Counted from the first letter of the stretch, positions 10,721-21,507 are shown. The stretch is 64,000 nt of DNA from Siphonodentalium dalli (GCA_032622095.1 CP136065.1:153517577-153581576); one strand, 5' to 3'. Notes: a model not told the origin generated them from the sequence alone. Translations and numbers: made by a program.

Positions 10721-10972
10721 TTAACCCTTCCATGACAGCAGCTTCTTGAAATATTTTGAAAACCCTGTGCCAGTGTATTCTCTTATATATGTAAGTCTCA
10801 CACAGGGAGCCTCACATATATAAGAGAATACATTGGCCTAACAATATTTGCCTTGACCTTGTAAGCCAGTGCATTCTCTTACCTACGGGAGACTCATATA
10901 TATATATATAAGAGAATGCACTGGCACATCTTTAAAGCTGCACCAGCGCTCCTCCGGTCATGAGAGGGTTAA
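10721..10972. mobile_element. TTAA double-hairpin MITE (family A)
   Basis: TTAA-CCCTTCCATGACAGCAGCTT at the left, CTCCGGTCATGAGAGGG-TTAA at the right. Two hairpins (GCCAGTGTATTCTCTTATAT...; GCCAGTGCATTCTCTTACC...) are separated by CCTAACAATATTTGCCTTGA. The right part contains the family's AGCTGCACCAGCGC motif. Confidence 0.85.
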
Positions 10973-11220
10973 AGGATATGACCAAAGAAATTCTGAAATA
11001 AAATGATAGTTATCATAGTAAAATGTGCTGGTACACTTTTTGAAAAGAAGCTCAGGTTACCAGAAGACGTGTATCAACCTTATGTACATATAGCTAATGC
11101 TGAAGTTTCTTATTTCAAACAATTGGGAGGGGAGGGGCTTAACCTTAAAATTGTCCATATTAGTTCTAATGCCAGGTTCTCAATAAAAGTGTGAAACCAT
11201 GCATTTGGAATGCTGGTTGT

Positions 11221-11668
11221 CAAGTCTGCAAATAGTGTGTCTGCCATTTGCAGAATGAGGTCCCCAGAAGGTGAATTTAGTGACTTTATACCGGAGAGTG
11301 AGCTAGCATCACCAAATTCACCCTCTGGGGACCTCATTCTGCTTAGGCCTAATCTTCTGGGAAGTATCTATAGTTTCAAATCAGCATTGCCTTTTAGTTA
11401 CTTTTCCTTCTGGGATGTTTCTATATCCCCTAACTTGCAGAATATATAATGCATAATTGAGGTGACTATTAAATGGGTGAACATCACCAACTTCAACTGG
11501 GGTACTTCAATCTGATCCTAGGTCTACCATAGCACTTGAGGTCTGAACAGAATGAGGTTACCAGAGGGTGAATTTGGTAATGCTAGCCCACCATGGGGGA
11601 TAGCATCACTAAATTTACCCTCTGGGGACCCCATTCTGCAAATGACAGACACACTATTAGCAGACTTG
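11221..11668. mobile_element. hAT-like MITE, full copy with 8-bp target duplication (family C)
   Basis: Ends are CAAGTCTGCAAATAGTGTG and the matching CACACTATTAGCAGACTTG. CTGGTTGT flanks both sides (11213-11220 and 11669-11676), a perfect 8-bp target duplication as expected for the hAT superfamily. Subterminal palindromic modules carry GAATGAGGTCCCCAGA and its complement. The middle holds a stretch shared by all copies (TCATCTTCTGGGAAGTATCT; AACTTCAACTGGGGTACTTC). Non-coding. Confidence 0.88.
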
Positions 11669-12167
11669 CTGGTTGTATTGAATGCTCACTTTAAAACATC
11701 AAATTAAACATCAATAGCATTTGGAAAATCATTTCCATTTACAAAGGCACCATTCAAAATCTGCTTGGAGGGAGAGACTTATGCACAATAATTATAGCTT
11801 TTTGTAAAGAAATTGATGAAATTTCACAGGAAATAACACTAATGATAAATGCCCCAAAATTAATATTGCAAATGCAGTTGGTCGTCTGTAAATATATGAC
11901 TAACATGGTAAACTGAATGAGTCACATCAGGTATAGCAACACCTCATTGAATATTAAATGTCTATTGGATCGAATATGAAATGACAATATATAAAAATAT
12001 GATAACTCAAAATTTGAAAATTAGGTAGACCTGTTGCCCATTTGTAATGGTTAAAACTTGTATTTATATGCATCTTGATATAACCAAATTAGATATTTTG
12101 GATACACATTCTGTTTTCTATGCATGATTGCTTCGCAGTAGGGGCCTTAATATTCATGGAAACTCTG

Positions 12168-12213
12168 AGGAGTGTGTCTGCAAATGTCAGACACACTATA
12201 TCCAGGCTTGTGC
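12168..12213. repeat. Solo end of family C element
   Basis: Only GTGTGTCTGCAAATGTCAGAC and ACACTATATCCAGGCTTG are present, the two extreme termini joined with the body missing. Confidence 0.55.
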
Positions 12214-12783
12214 ACGAGGCCAGAGGCCAGCGACTATCACTGTCTACAGAAGTTATATAGTCATCAAGACCCTTTGTCACTCACTATAACTGACTTCTCC
12301 CTTGCCCTTGATGACATTTATATGAGGCTTTTATTTCGTATTTATGACAAATCTGGAGGGTGGTCTATGCTAGAAGTCTTGTATTACTATGCTGACTCAT
12401 TCTGTCTAATCTGAGCTTGTCCCAGTTAGCAGGCTGGACATTGTCCTAACATGTGATCATCACTGTAAACCCGTCTCAAAATGTTAACTGCTCTCATGTG
12501 ATAATCACTAATCCATCCCAGAGTGCAGCTTGATATATTTATCAAATTTCACAGCTATATATTTATATAGCTCATCTTTGTTACACTAAATCCTGTTTGG
12601 TGATTGGTCAACTGTCAAAGGGTCATCCGTTTCATACCCAAATAATACAGACCATAACACGAGATCACAAATTGTTGAATTATCTGACCTACTAAAAGCA
12701 GTCAGCAGAATAATTGGTGTTAATATTTCAAAACCAATCAATGGATCGATACAAATAACTATACAGGTGAGGGGTGAATCATC

Positions 12784-12965
12784 ATTAACCTGCACATAAA
12801 ATATGAACACGATCTGATAAAAAATACTTGAGTTATCGAGTGGGATAGCATGTGTCTATGGACAGATGGACGGACGAATGACAGATAATTGATCCCGATG
12901 TTGGCATTATGTTTACCATAAATGGTATGGGTACACATAAAAACAAAAACTGAGCATGATTATTA
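12784..12965. mobile_element. 3' part of tandem-core (pearl-like) element
   Basis: AATACTTGAGTTATCGAG, a GGACAGATGGACGGACGAA microsatellite and a terminal hairpin ATGTTTACCATAAATGGTAT. The same arrangement closes the element at 31604-31985. Confidence 0.5.
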
Positions 12966-13470
12966 TATATGCCACTTTGAGCCCCTTGTGATTTACACAC
13001 TATATATCATTAGAAAAATACAGGAAATGGTTCAATAGACAGAATTTCATGCGTTAAAAGTGTATGCATAAATCTTTTATATTGACATCCACGAAACTGA
13101 GAGGTTTGTCTCAGAACTCAAAAGAATCAGGAGGTTAGAAATTCGTTTGATGTTTAGGGTTATATTGATTCATAGGTTGGAGAGATATGAATTGATGAGG
13201 CCGCCGATAAGTCGATTCAGTAACAGTATGTGATAGTACCATCAAAGATGCGTGTGATACCTCGTTAGCACCATATTACAATTGACTCAGACTAGTGGCA
13301 CCAGGCAGACAATTAGTTGTGAAAGAATAAAAGTTATCACATATGGAACAAAAAAATCAATAATATCGAAGTGAGATATGGTAAGTGAATTCTGCAAGCT
13401 AAACACAATATTCCAGACGGACTGAAGCAGCACACCTCTCCAGTTACACGGCAACCTCAAATTTATGCAG

Positions 13471-13727
13471 TTTGACCCTTCCTTTACTAAATGAATTCTC
13501 CCCACTTAGTTACAAGTCTACATTGGATTGGTCCATTATTCAGTTGGAGGGATGTTAAGGATATACATGTATGTGCAGACGTCAACGAGTTAAAAAATTA
13601 TACAAGTGCTGAAGTATTCATATTCATTGGTGGGAAATGTTCAGATATGGTCGTTTGTTGAAATTATTATCTGAACATTTCCTAAGAGAACTACTTGTCA
13701 ATGAGTATTTAGTACATAAAGGGTTAA
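13471..13727. mobile_element. Family D TTAA MITE
   Basis: Left end decayed (TTTGACCCTTCCTTTACTAA); right end TTAGTACATAAAGGG-TTAA. The central palindrome around GTCGTTTGTTG is shortened. Confidence 0.7.
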
Positions 13728-13824
13728 TCTTTTCCTGTTATGAGATCTCATTCAACCCTTCTCCTCACTAACCCCCTCACCACCTCCAATCCGATCAAGT
13801 TATGATATAAAGAGGGTTGCAAGG

Positions 13825-14079
13825 TTAACCCTTTCATGATGGAAGATGCGCTGGTGCAGCATTATAGATCCTGTGCCAATACATTCTCTTATATATGAGA
13901 GTTTCCCATATATTAAAAGAATGTGCACTGGCTTAGTAAAAGGTCAAGGTAAATATTGTTAGGCCAATGTATTCTCTTATATATTCGAGGCTCCCTGTGG
14001 GATACTCGCATATATAAGATAATGTATTTGCACAGGGTTTTCACAAAAATTTAGGAAGCTCCAGTCATGTAATGGTTTA
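13825..14079. mobile_element. Family A TTAA MITE, inverted
   Basis: TTAA-CCCTTTCATGATGGAAG, then GCGCTGGTGCAGCATTATAG. Hairpins follow, with a CCTGTGGGATACTCGCATAT-type loop. The right end GAAGCTCCAGTCATGTAATGG has lost its exact TTAA. Confidence 0.75.
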
Positions 14080-14189
14080 TTTTTCCAATATGAACTGTTT
14101 CAGGTTGAAATCACACAATTAATTTGTCACACTACATATCATATGATTTATGTCAATATAGAAGCCCAACAAATATAATTCCAACAAAG

Positions 14190-14385
14190 AACCATAATTC
14201 TGGTGAAAATCGGCAGGCAGACCCAAACTCAAACTTGAGTTTTTGGCTAGTAAACTTGCATACCAAATTTCATTCCATTCAGTTCAGACTAACTAGAGTC
14301 ATCATCCCGAAAAGAAAATCGAGTGCAAATATCTCATTGGTTGTGCACCCAACAGTTCTTTGCAAGATGACAGACTATCCTTAAG
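14190..14385. repeat. Tandem-core (ATAACTCTGGTGAAAAT) repeat unit
   Basis: ACCATAATTCTGGTGAAAAT, GGCTAGTAAACTTGCATACC and CATTCCATTCAGTTCAGACT match the two units at 48880-49130. This is a solo unit without the microsatellite. Confidence 0.6.
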
Positions 14386-14707
14386 ATTATCCTTGTTTTT
14401 AAAGAGATTGTATATCAGGACCAGTTCCAGCTTTGAACATGTGAAAAAAAATAGGAAGCTGGAGAGAGAGAGAAGAAACAGATGTGTCAGTCAGCAGCAT
14501 GCCCCCTGTGTGCTTGGTGGATGGTTTGAGTAGGTATTAATTATTCAGAACTGGAGAGCGATTGACTGTAAAGATCCAATCATCACCCCATCACTCTCTG
14601 CTTAATTAGATCAACCTGGTGTAAGTGTTCACCTGGGCTCAACTCCATCAGCAGATATCTTCTACAGGTGTACTGCCTCAAGAGTCTCATGGTACAGTTA
14701 TTATTTA

Positions 14708-14790
14708 TTAACCCATACTAAACAGGATGTATTCTCCCATTATGTGATAAAAGTATACACATATTGGTCCATCACAGTCAGGGTTGGCTG
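14708..14790. repeat. Family D left-end fragment
   Basis: TTAA-CCCATACTAAACAGGATG, AAAAGTATACACATATTGGT. Truncated 16 bp before the next family A element. Confidence 0.55.
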
Positions 14791-14806
14791 ATTTAAACAA
14801 TTATAA

Positions 14807-15032
14807 TAAACCCTTCCATGACTGGAGCTTCCTAAAATTTTGTGAAAACCTTGTGCCAATGCATTCTCTTTATATATATGTGAGTCTCCCATAGGAGACC
14901 TAATAATATTTACTTTGACCTTGTAAGCCAGTGCATTCTCTTATATATGCATATATATATATATATAAAGAGAATGCACTGGCACAGGATCTTTATTGCT
15001 GCACCAGCACAGCTCCCGGCACAAAAGGGTTT
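14807..15032. mobile_element. Family A MITE
   Basis: AAACCCTTCCATGACTGGAG at the left; CAGCTCCCGGCACAAAAGGG at the right. The first hairpin has lost its 3' arm, and the second has an (AT)n-expanded loop. Confidence 0.7.
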
Positions 15033-15039
15033 CAAGATT

Positions 15040-15105
15040 TAAATCAATGATTTTTTTCAAAAAAATCATTGATTTAAATCAAATTTTTTTAAATGATAAA
15101 AAAGT
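15040..15105. repeat. GATTTAAATCAATGATTT palindrome
   Basis: GATTTAAATCAATGATTTTT pairs with AAAAATCATTGATTTAAATC across a short loop. A related ATTGATTTAAATCATTGATTT string lies at about 46244-46265. It may be the end of another MITE family. Confidence 0.5.
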
Positions 15106-15486
15106 CAAGAACTGCAATATCTGACAAGGGTTTTGTCTTACCTTATATAACAGTTACATTTTTGTTAACATTTCAGGAATTTCTTACTAAACATGCATAA
15201 AATGACACTTTCCTGTGGCAGACCCCCCACCCATGAGCCTCTCTCAAGAGGGGCAGCCGCTGAACATGTCTTAAAACCTAGGCTTACACAAGCTGCCTAC
15301 ACACTACATTAGCAAGCAATCTCATTGCCTTTTAAAATCCTAGAGCACTACAATTCCTTGTAGAAGCATCATCCTTCATCCTGTCAACGGCGCCAGCTTA
15401 CATAATACTAAGAATGCTTTACTATCCGTGTCTGTCTCATTACCCTTCTCTACCACTGAATCAAAGTCATAGAAAATCAAACATAC

Positions 15487-15549
15487 GCAGAGGATACGTG
15501 CAGGGAATTTATATCCAATGCACCTCTGCACACGACTCCTCGCACATCT
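15487..15549 (-). CDS. Candidate internal exon, minus strand
   Basis: On the minus strand an acceptor CATTACATTTATCAG and a donor CTCTGC|GTATGTTTG bound 63 bases. The frame with one leading base reads DVRGVVCRGALDINSLHVSS. A second frame (RCARSRVQ...) is also open, the third stops. It is isolated, with no neighbouring exon linked to it. Product unknown. Confidence 0.22.
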
Positions 15550-15792
15550 CTGATAAATGTAATGTAGAAGTGAGGCTGACATCAGCTTCATCATTCTGAC
15601 AAATTTTCATATTAGGTTTTTTATTAGGCTAGAGTACTTTCTCTGTGACGAACAGCAAGCAAATTGATATTAATGGGACCTGTTATAAATGTAGCCTCAA
15701 GAGTATGCAAAGGAATTCTCATGACTGGCTGAAATGTATGGAAAGTATAAAGGAAAGAATAAATTTTAGGCGCTCCCCAGAGATGTGTTATT

Positions 15793-16149
15793 TTAACCCT
15801 TTCATGATTGGAGCTTCCTGAATTTTTGTGCCAATGCTTTCTCTTAATATATATGCGAGTCGACCATAGGTCGCCTCGGGTATATAAGAGAATGCATTGG
15901 CCTAACAAATTTTATATATATTTTATAATTATAATTGTTAAAGAATGTAAGAAATAATGATAAAAAAAAAAAAAATGTTAAAGAATGTAAGAAAATACAT
16001 AGGATGCCTCGCATATTTTAGAGAATGCATTGGCCTAACAATATTTACCTTGACGTTGTAAGCCAATGAGACTCACATTATATAAGAGAATGCACTGGCA
16101 CATGATCTTTAATGCTGCACCAGCGCAGCTCCAGTCATGAAAGGGTTAA
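15793..16149. mobile_element. Hybrid TTAA MITE: family A ends, family B core
   Basis: Ends are family A (TTAA-CCCTTTCATGATTGGAGC; AGCTCCAGTCATGAAAGGG-TTAA). The first hairpin loop is the GTCGACCATAGGTCGCC of family B, and the spacer contains GTTAAAGAATGTAAGAAA, the reverse complement of the family B spacer. The second half returns to family A (CCTAACAATATTTACCTTGA, GCTGCACCAGCGCAGCTCC). It appears to be a recombinant of the two. Confidence 0.8.
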
Positions 16150-16492
16150 AACCCTAGGATTTGCTTAGTGGCACACTAAGATTTAGTTTTGTTTTGGTTT
16201 AAATTTCCCAGTTGACCAGGTTGTCTGGCTTTATATAAACACATATCAAACAAATAAATAGTGGTACTTGTCATCGACTTTCTATACCCCACCCCCACCA
16301 TGGGATTCCAAGTCGGTATCACCAATCACCAATCATAACTCACTATTAGTAGCACAAAGATAAAAGTGTCCAATCAAAATGATTAATGTAGCATGATGTT
16401 ACATATTGGGAGAAGACCGCAAGCGTGTTCCGAGAAGAAAAATTTGGCAAGGAATAAGATAGACACAGTATCAACATGAATATGAGTGTATG

Positions 16493-16600
16493 TTAACCCT
16501 TTCATGACAGGAGCTGGCTAGTGCAGCACTAAAGATCGTGTGCCAGTGCATTCACTTATATATGTAAGTCTCACATATATAAGAGAATGCACTGGCTTAC
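16493..16600. repeat. Left half of family A MITE, duplicated
   Basis: TTAA-CCCTTTCATGACAGGAGC through CACTGGCTTAC. It is repeated almost exactly at 16792-16901, including the flank TGAGTGTATG before the TTAA. It ends at the start of a family C fragment. Confidence 0.75.
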
Positions 16601-16785
16601 ATAGTGGGCTAGCATCACCAAATTCACCCTCTGGGGACCTCATTCTGCTTTATACACCTCAGCAGAATGAGGTTCCCAGAGGGTGAATTTGGTGATGCTA
16701 GCTCGCTATGCGGGGTAGCATCACTAAATTCACCCTCTTGGAACCTCATACTGCAAATGACAGACACACTATTTCAAGGCTTGAG
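16601..16785. repeat. Family C fragment between family A copies
   Basis: Carries both subterminal palindromes (GGGCTAGCATCACCAAATTC... and AGCAGAATGAGGTTCCCAGA...) and the right end CAAATGACAGACACACTATT, but lacks the central section and left terminus. Confidence 0.75.
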
Positions 16786-16791
16786 TGTATG

Positions 16792-17042
16792 TTAACCCTT
16801 TCATGACAGGAGCTGGCTAGTGCAGCACTAAAAATCATGTGCCAGTGCATTCACTTATATATGTAAGTCTCACATATATAAGAGAATGCACTGGCTTACA
16901 AGGTCAAAGTAAATATTATTAGGCCAATGCATTCTCTTATATGTGTGTGAGGCTCCATATGGGAGATTCAAATATATAAGAGAAAGCATTGGCACAGGGT
17001 TTTCGCAAAATTTCAAGAAACTCCAGTCATGAAAGGGATAAC
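16792..17042. mobile_element. Family A TTAA MITE, full length
   Basis: TTAA-CCCTTTCATGACAGGAGC at the left. Two hairpins follow, then AGAAACTCCAGTCATGAAAGGG with a decayed TTAA (GATAA) at the right. The orientation is inverted relative to 10721-10972. Confidence 0.8.
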
Positions 17043-17070
17043 ACAGACTGAATAGTTCCCTGCTAAGGTA

Positions 17071-17282
17071 CAGTAATGCTCTAATTAATCCACCTCTTAA
17101 CCACAGCAGAATTATGGGTAACTTTTCAGGATTTAGTCGAAATATGGCTTGTTGCCATTCATCGGAAAGCTCTCGGCGAGAGCTTTCCGATGAATGGCAA
17201 AAAGCCATATTTCCGACTAAATCCTGAAAAGTTACCCATAATTCTGCTGTGGTTAAGAGGTGGATTAATTAGAGCATTACTG
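17071..17282. mobile_element. Family E palindromic MITE
   Basis: TA-CAGTAATGCTCTAATTAATC at the left and GATTAATTAGAGCATTACTG-TA at the right. Full-length and almost perfectly self-complementary around AGCTCTCGGCGAGAGCT. Matching changes in both arms (CTCTAATTAATCCACCTCTT) suggest arm homogenisation. Confidence 0.85.
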
Positions 17283-17598
17283 TATAAAGGCAATATATGA
17301 CCTGTTACCAAAGGGATTCAATCTCACTACAGAGCTATACTTAATGCAAATGATAAATTATCTGTGGTAGGTACCCACATCAATAGTGATTAATTACAAA
17401 CACTACCCAGGCTTCTTGAGTAAGACTGGCAAATTCCCCATGGAGATAAATCAGATAAACAACCAATATATACTCCTTATTGTAGTTTTATTCACATCAT
17501 TTAGGAATTTATCTTGTATCCAAATCTCCAGAGAGCTATAAAAGGGTAGCTCTCATCAATATATCACTTAAACCTGCTGCAATAAACATGGAAAAGTA

Positions 17599-17751
17599 CA
17601 GAATGCCCTAAATAATCCACTCCTCAACCACAGCAGAATTATGGGTGAGAGCTTTCCGATGAATGGCAACAAGTCATATTTCCGACTAAATCCTGAAAAA
17701 TTACCCATAATTCTGCTGTTGTTGAGGAGTCGATTATTTAGGGCATTACTA
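17599..17751. mobile_element. Family E MITE, deleted
   Basis: Left arm is cut after CAGCAGAATTATGGGT, so about 60 bp of one arm is missing. The right arm is intact to GGGCATTACT. Confidence 0.75.
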
Positions 17752-18257
17752 TATGTATAGGTAGTTTGGCTTTTCTGATGTTTTGGATTGAAGCAATCAT
17801 CACTTTCAATGTTAGACAAGAACTCAATTGTTATTTAAAGATATATTATGGACTTACTTTAGCGATTAAAACCGATAAGTTAGTAACCAAACACTATCTC
17901 CACTGGAAGGATGTAGCAATCAACTAAGATTGTCAAAAATTTGAACCCCATCAACTGTGCCATCTCAGAGAACACAACATTTGAACTACGCACAAATGTA
18001 AATATTTACTTCTTTATTTGGGATGCATTGTTTGGCATAAACATTACGGCACTGATTCAGCCAACAATAGTCACCGCATGTAATTCGTTTATAACAATGA
18101 CCCGGTGTTCTGCCTATTTAGATGTTAAATTTATGAAAATAACTTAATTTGCCATGATTCTTTGTAATTCAGTTCTGAACACCCCAGTGGAGTGTTTCAC
18201 ATCACTTTAAGACACAGCCTTTTTGTTCTCTTTTGCATATTATCTCCCCAAAATCAG

Positions 18258-18404
18258 CATTTGATACAACAACTCAATGCTCATATTATTCATATGTTGG
18301 TAACTATATGCAAAAGGCGCCCACAACAATACCTCAGTCAGCTTATGGTACACTTTAAACATCTATGCCCCACATATAAACAAAGAATATATTCTTCAAT
18401 ATAG
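18258..18404 (+). CDS. Candidate coding ORF after an acceptor
   Basis: Acceptor TTATCTCCCCAAAATCAG, then 48 codons (HLIQQLNAHIIHMLV...KQRIYSSI) to a TAG. Mixed polar and hydrophobic composition with KRRPQQYLSQ in the middle. The ORF also runs upstream to an ATG at 18192. No domain recognised and no partner exon in phase identified. It may be chance. Confidence 0.18.
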   Translation, partial: HLIQQLNAHIIHMLVTICKRRPQQYLSQLMVHFKHLCPTYKQRIYSSI

Positions 18405-18729
18405 CTTTTTGCACATTTGTAGAAGGACTTTAATACAACTTGGCTTTGTATGAGAGCAGGTTTCAGTGTGTATAAATAGAGCATGAAGTGACCAATCATA
18501 TTCAGGCAAAAACAATTTTATACACTGTATGAAAAAATCCATATATAGTGGTATAAAAATTTAAATGTATGATATAAATAGATTTAAAATTGCAAATTTT
18601 TTATTTAATAACCAATACTTTCACATATTAAAGCGATGTTTGTTTTGAGGGGACTAGTAGTTACTTTCAGGTACAATGAAATATGGTAATTTACCCTAAA
18701 CCTAGCTAATCGGAACCCATCCACACACA

Positions 18730-18860
18730 CACTCAGTTAGGGGAGCCGGAAGCAAAGGAAGGCAAGGGGCACAACTCCAGAAAAGGGCACTTTTTCAGTC
18801 AAATATAATGGCATAAATGCCGAAAAGGCAAAATTTGTGCTCATACAGCAAGGGTGGAAA
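18730..18860. repeat. Dispersed repeat, AAAGGGCACTTTTTCAGTC type (family L)
   Basis: CCGGAAGCAAAGGAAGGCAA, AAAAGGGCACTTTTTCAGTC and ATGCCGAAAAGGCAAAATTT. Similar strings occur at 22262-22400, 22790-22860, 31980-32060 and 48470-48545. Ends are undefined. Confidence 0.5.
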
Positions 18861-18865
18861 GGATC

Positions 18866-19134
18866 ATAACCCTTCCATGACTGGAGATTCCTGAAATTTT
18901 GCGAAAATCCTGTGCCAATGCATTCTCTTATATATGCGAGTCTCCCATAAGGAGCCTCGCATATACAAGAGAAAACATTGGCCTAACAAATTTTTTACCT
19001 TGACCTTGTATTTTAAAGCCAGTGCATTCTCTTATATTTGCAAGGCTCCCTATGGATACTCTCATATATAAGAGAATGCATAACACAGGATCTTCAATGC
19101 TGCACCAGTGTTTTTCCTGTCATGAATCGGTTAA
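18866..19134. mobile_element. Family A MITE
   Basis: Left TTAA decayed (CATAACCCTTCCATGACTGG); right end TTTTCCTGTCATGAATCGG-TTAA. Both hairpins are present, with CCCATAAGGAGCCTC and CTCCCTATGGATACTC loops. Confidence 0.75.
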
Positions 19135-19911
19135 TAGTATAAAGCCAAAGGGATAGGTATAAACATAATAATATATTCGTTCTAGTAAATGCAGGTATAC
19201 ATGGGACCAGTACCTTGCAGATGAGATTGAAATCTTTATATATTTTTTTAGCAATATATATATAAACCCATCCCAGAACAAAGAATCATAATGATAATGT
19301 AAACTTAGAATGACAGAAAATAATATATGAGACAGAGATATAGTAGAACAAGCAATATGAGATATGACATTTATCATCACTCAAAGATCATAATTCTTTT
19401 GAAGTGGAGCCTTGCTGACATTTCAATTAAGAACAGGTAATACCTACCTGACGGGCATATGAGGACATGCAAACTATAAGTTGTTTGGTTTATCTTCATT
19501 TCAGTCCCTAGGCCAAATCACAACATTGTCAGTTTTATTAATATGGGAGGAAAGACCATGGAGAGGGTTTCATTTAGAAACCATTCAACTGTGCATTAAA
19601 AGTCAGCCCTTGAAATTGCCATTATTCTTCTTTGGCATTGCTTCAGCTTTTTATACAGCATAGCCTTTTGCCAAAGCTCCCTCAACATGGATCACATATA
19701 ATTATGCAGTTATAGAGATTCATACCAGCTTCACCATCACTAAATGTCTTATGACAGCCTACAAAAGTACTATGCACCATACCAACTATTAGTTAGCCAA
19801 TGACAGTGCCCCTAAAACTTCACAGTGTTTAGTAAATGAGAAGTAATAAATGTAAATTGGCACAAATGATCAGGCTGTTTATCAGTAGAGCTTTAATGTC
19901 ACACTTTCAAC

Positions 19912-20181
19912 TTAATCCCTTTCTATACAAAATACTCATTGATGAGTAGTTATTCCTTAGAAAATGTTCAGATAATAAGTTCAGCAAATGACCATAAGTC
20001 ATTTGTTGAACTTATTTTCTGAATATTTCTCACAAATGAATAGGATTCCTTCTGCACTTTCTAAATATTGCCTGTCGTCTGCTTATATTCCATGAACATC
20101 ACTCCAGATGAATAATACACCATTCCAATGTATACTTTTATAACCTGAGTGAGAGAATCCATTTAGTATAGAAAGTGTTAA
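19912..20181. mobile_element. Family D TTAA MITE, inverted
   Basis: TTAA-TCCCTTTCTATACAAAAT, ACTCATTGATGAGTAG, the central palindrome GACCATAAGTC, then ATTTAGTATAGAAAGTG-TTAA. Its right TTAA is also the left TTAA of the next element. Confidence 0.8.
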
Positions 20182-20315
20182 CTCTTTTAATGCCAAACGC
20201 GCATTATTGTGAATTAACCGGTCGACGCCAAACGCACATAATTGCGAAAAATTCTCAGCTTATTCTAATATCTTGGCACTAGGACGTCCTGTTGTGGTGG
20301 CATCAAAATAGTTTA
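20178..20315. mobile_element. Small TTAA MITE, TTTAATGCCAAACGCGC family (family M)
   Basis: TTAA-CTCTTTTAATGCCAAACG at the left. A decayed complementary end GTGGCATCAAAATAGTTTA lies at the right, about 138 bp in all. GTCGACGCCAAACGCACATAA repeats part of the left end. A single copy in the window. Confidence 0.45.
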
Positions 20316-20380
20316 TAATACTCTTCTTCTTCTGTCTTTTTGTTTCTTCTTATTTTTTATTTTTTCTACTTTATATTGTT

Positions 20381-20400
20381 GGGGGGGGGGGGGGGGGGGG
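20381..20400. repeat. Poly-G run (20)
   Basis: Twenty consecutive G following a T/C-rich stretch. Confidence 0.9.
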
Positions 20401-20462
20401 TACTAAGCCTGGAGCCACCAGACCTAAGCTCCCAATAAGTGGGCTATCCCTGTTGATCTCAG

Positions 20463-20524
20463 GCGATGATGGGTAGAGTCACCATGCTCATGTTCATCAG
20501 GGTGACTTGGTACCGATTGACCAG
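20463..20524 (+). CDS. Candidate exon, strand uncertain
   Basis: On +, acceptor CTGTTGATCTCAG and donor ACCAG|GTATGAG bound 62 bases. One frame is open (AMMGRVTMLM...WYRLT plus AG). On the minus strand the overlapping sequence after GAAGTCTCAG reads QVNSYLVNRYQVTLMNMSMV... to a TGA at about 20461-20463. Either could be a real coding remnant, for example of a retroelement. The + reading is phase-compatible with 23384-23534. Confidence 0.2.
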
Positions 20525-20945
20525 GTATGAGTTGACCTGAGACTTCAGATGCATGACGGACAGGATAAAATGTGCGCTAATGTAAGAGCAGTCAGAATAC
20601 ATCATCCATGTTATTAATCAAATGGCATCTTATTATGAGATCCTCAACAACTGTGTCAACTTCATGTGTGGTAATTACAGGGATGTAGCTATAACCCAGC
20701 TCAAAAGGCCTTCATTTGGAGAGGAGGGAGTCTACATCCCTCAGAATTTACAGACACAAACATGTCTTTTCTTCCTTGGTACCAACACAATTTTCAATCC
20801 ATACACCATACTCCAATACCTTTTAATAGTTCAGAATTTTTGTTGTCTAAATTTTCAAAAATCAAATAACATCAATCTTTAAGGTTGAACAAATATAAAA
20901 TCGATGGTTTTGTATTTACATGCCAACCAAAATTTATTGTTTGAA

Positions 20946-21507
20946 ATACGATAAATTACAAGACGGTGTGATCTGCGGAACATTCTAGGCAATTCATCAA
21001 TTACTCATCCCTCTGAGTAGTTAAACTAGGGGCTATCAGAAGCTTCCAAAAGCAAGGGGACAGAACATTTACAGTAATGCCCTAAATAATCGACTCCTTA
21101 ACCACATCAGAATTATGGGTAATTTCTCAGGATTTAGTCGGAAATATGGCTTGTTGCCATTCATCGGAAAGCTCTCAGTGAATCCTGAAAAATTACCCAT
21201 AATTCTGCCGTGGTTAAGGAGTCGATATACGATAAATTACAAGACGGTGTGATCTGCGGAACATTCTAGGCAATTCATCAATTACTCATCCCTCTGAGTA
21301 GTTAAACTAGGGGCTATCAGAAGCATCCAAAAGCAAGGGGACAGAACATCTACAGTAATGCCCTAAATAATCGACTCCTTAACCACAGCAGAATTATGGG
21401 TAATTTCTCAGGATTTAGTCGGAAATATGGCTTGTTGCCATTCATCGGAAAGCTCTCAGTGAATCCTGAAAAATTACCCATAATTCTGCCGTGGTTTAAG
21501 GAGTCGA
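20946..21507. repeat. 281-bp tandem duplication (two units)
   Basis: Unit 1 is 20946-21226, unit 2 is 21227-21507, both beginning ATACGATAAATTACAAGACG. They are nearly identical (GCTTCCAAAAG versus GCATCCAAAAG is one of few differences). The junction falls inside the right arm of a family E MITE. Confidence 0.9.
21072..21227. mobile_element. Family E MITE, truncated by tandem duplication
   Basis: Starts TA-CAGTAATGCCC. The second arm stops at AAGGAGTCGAT where the duplicated unit begins. The centre lacks the usual GAGCTTTCCGATGAATGG stretch. Confidence 0.8.

Noticed and set aside
10723-10972. Repeated hairpins as CRISPR or bacterial terminators
   Set aside because: The units are within TTAA-flanked transposon copies in eukaryotic-looking DNA, with no regular spacers or cas genes.
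14540-14616. Exon-like interval ending at GTAAGTG (14616)
   Set aside because: Every frame from the upstream ATTATTCAG is closed before the donor.
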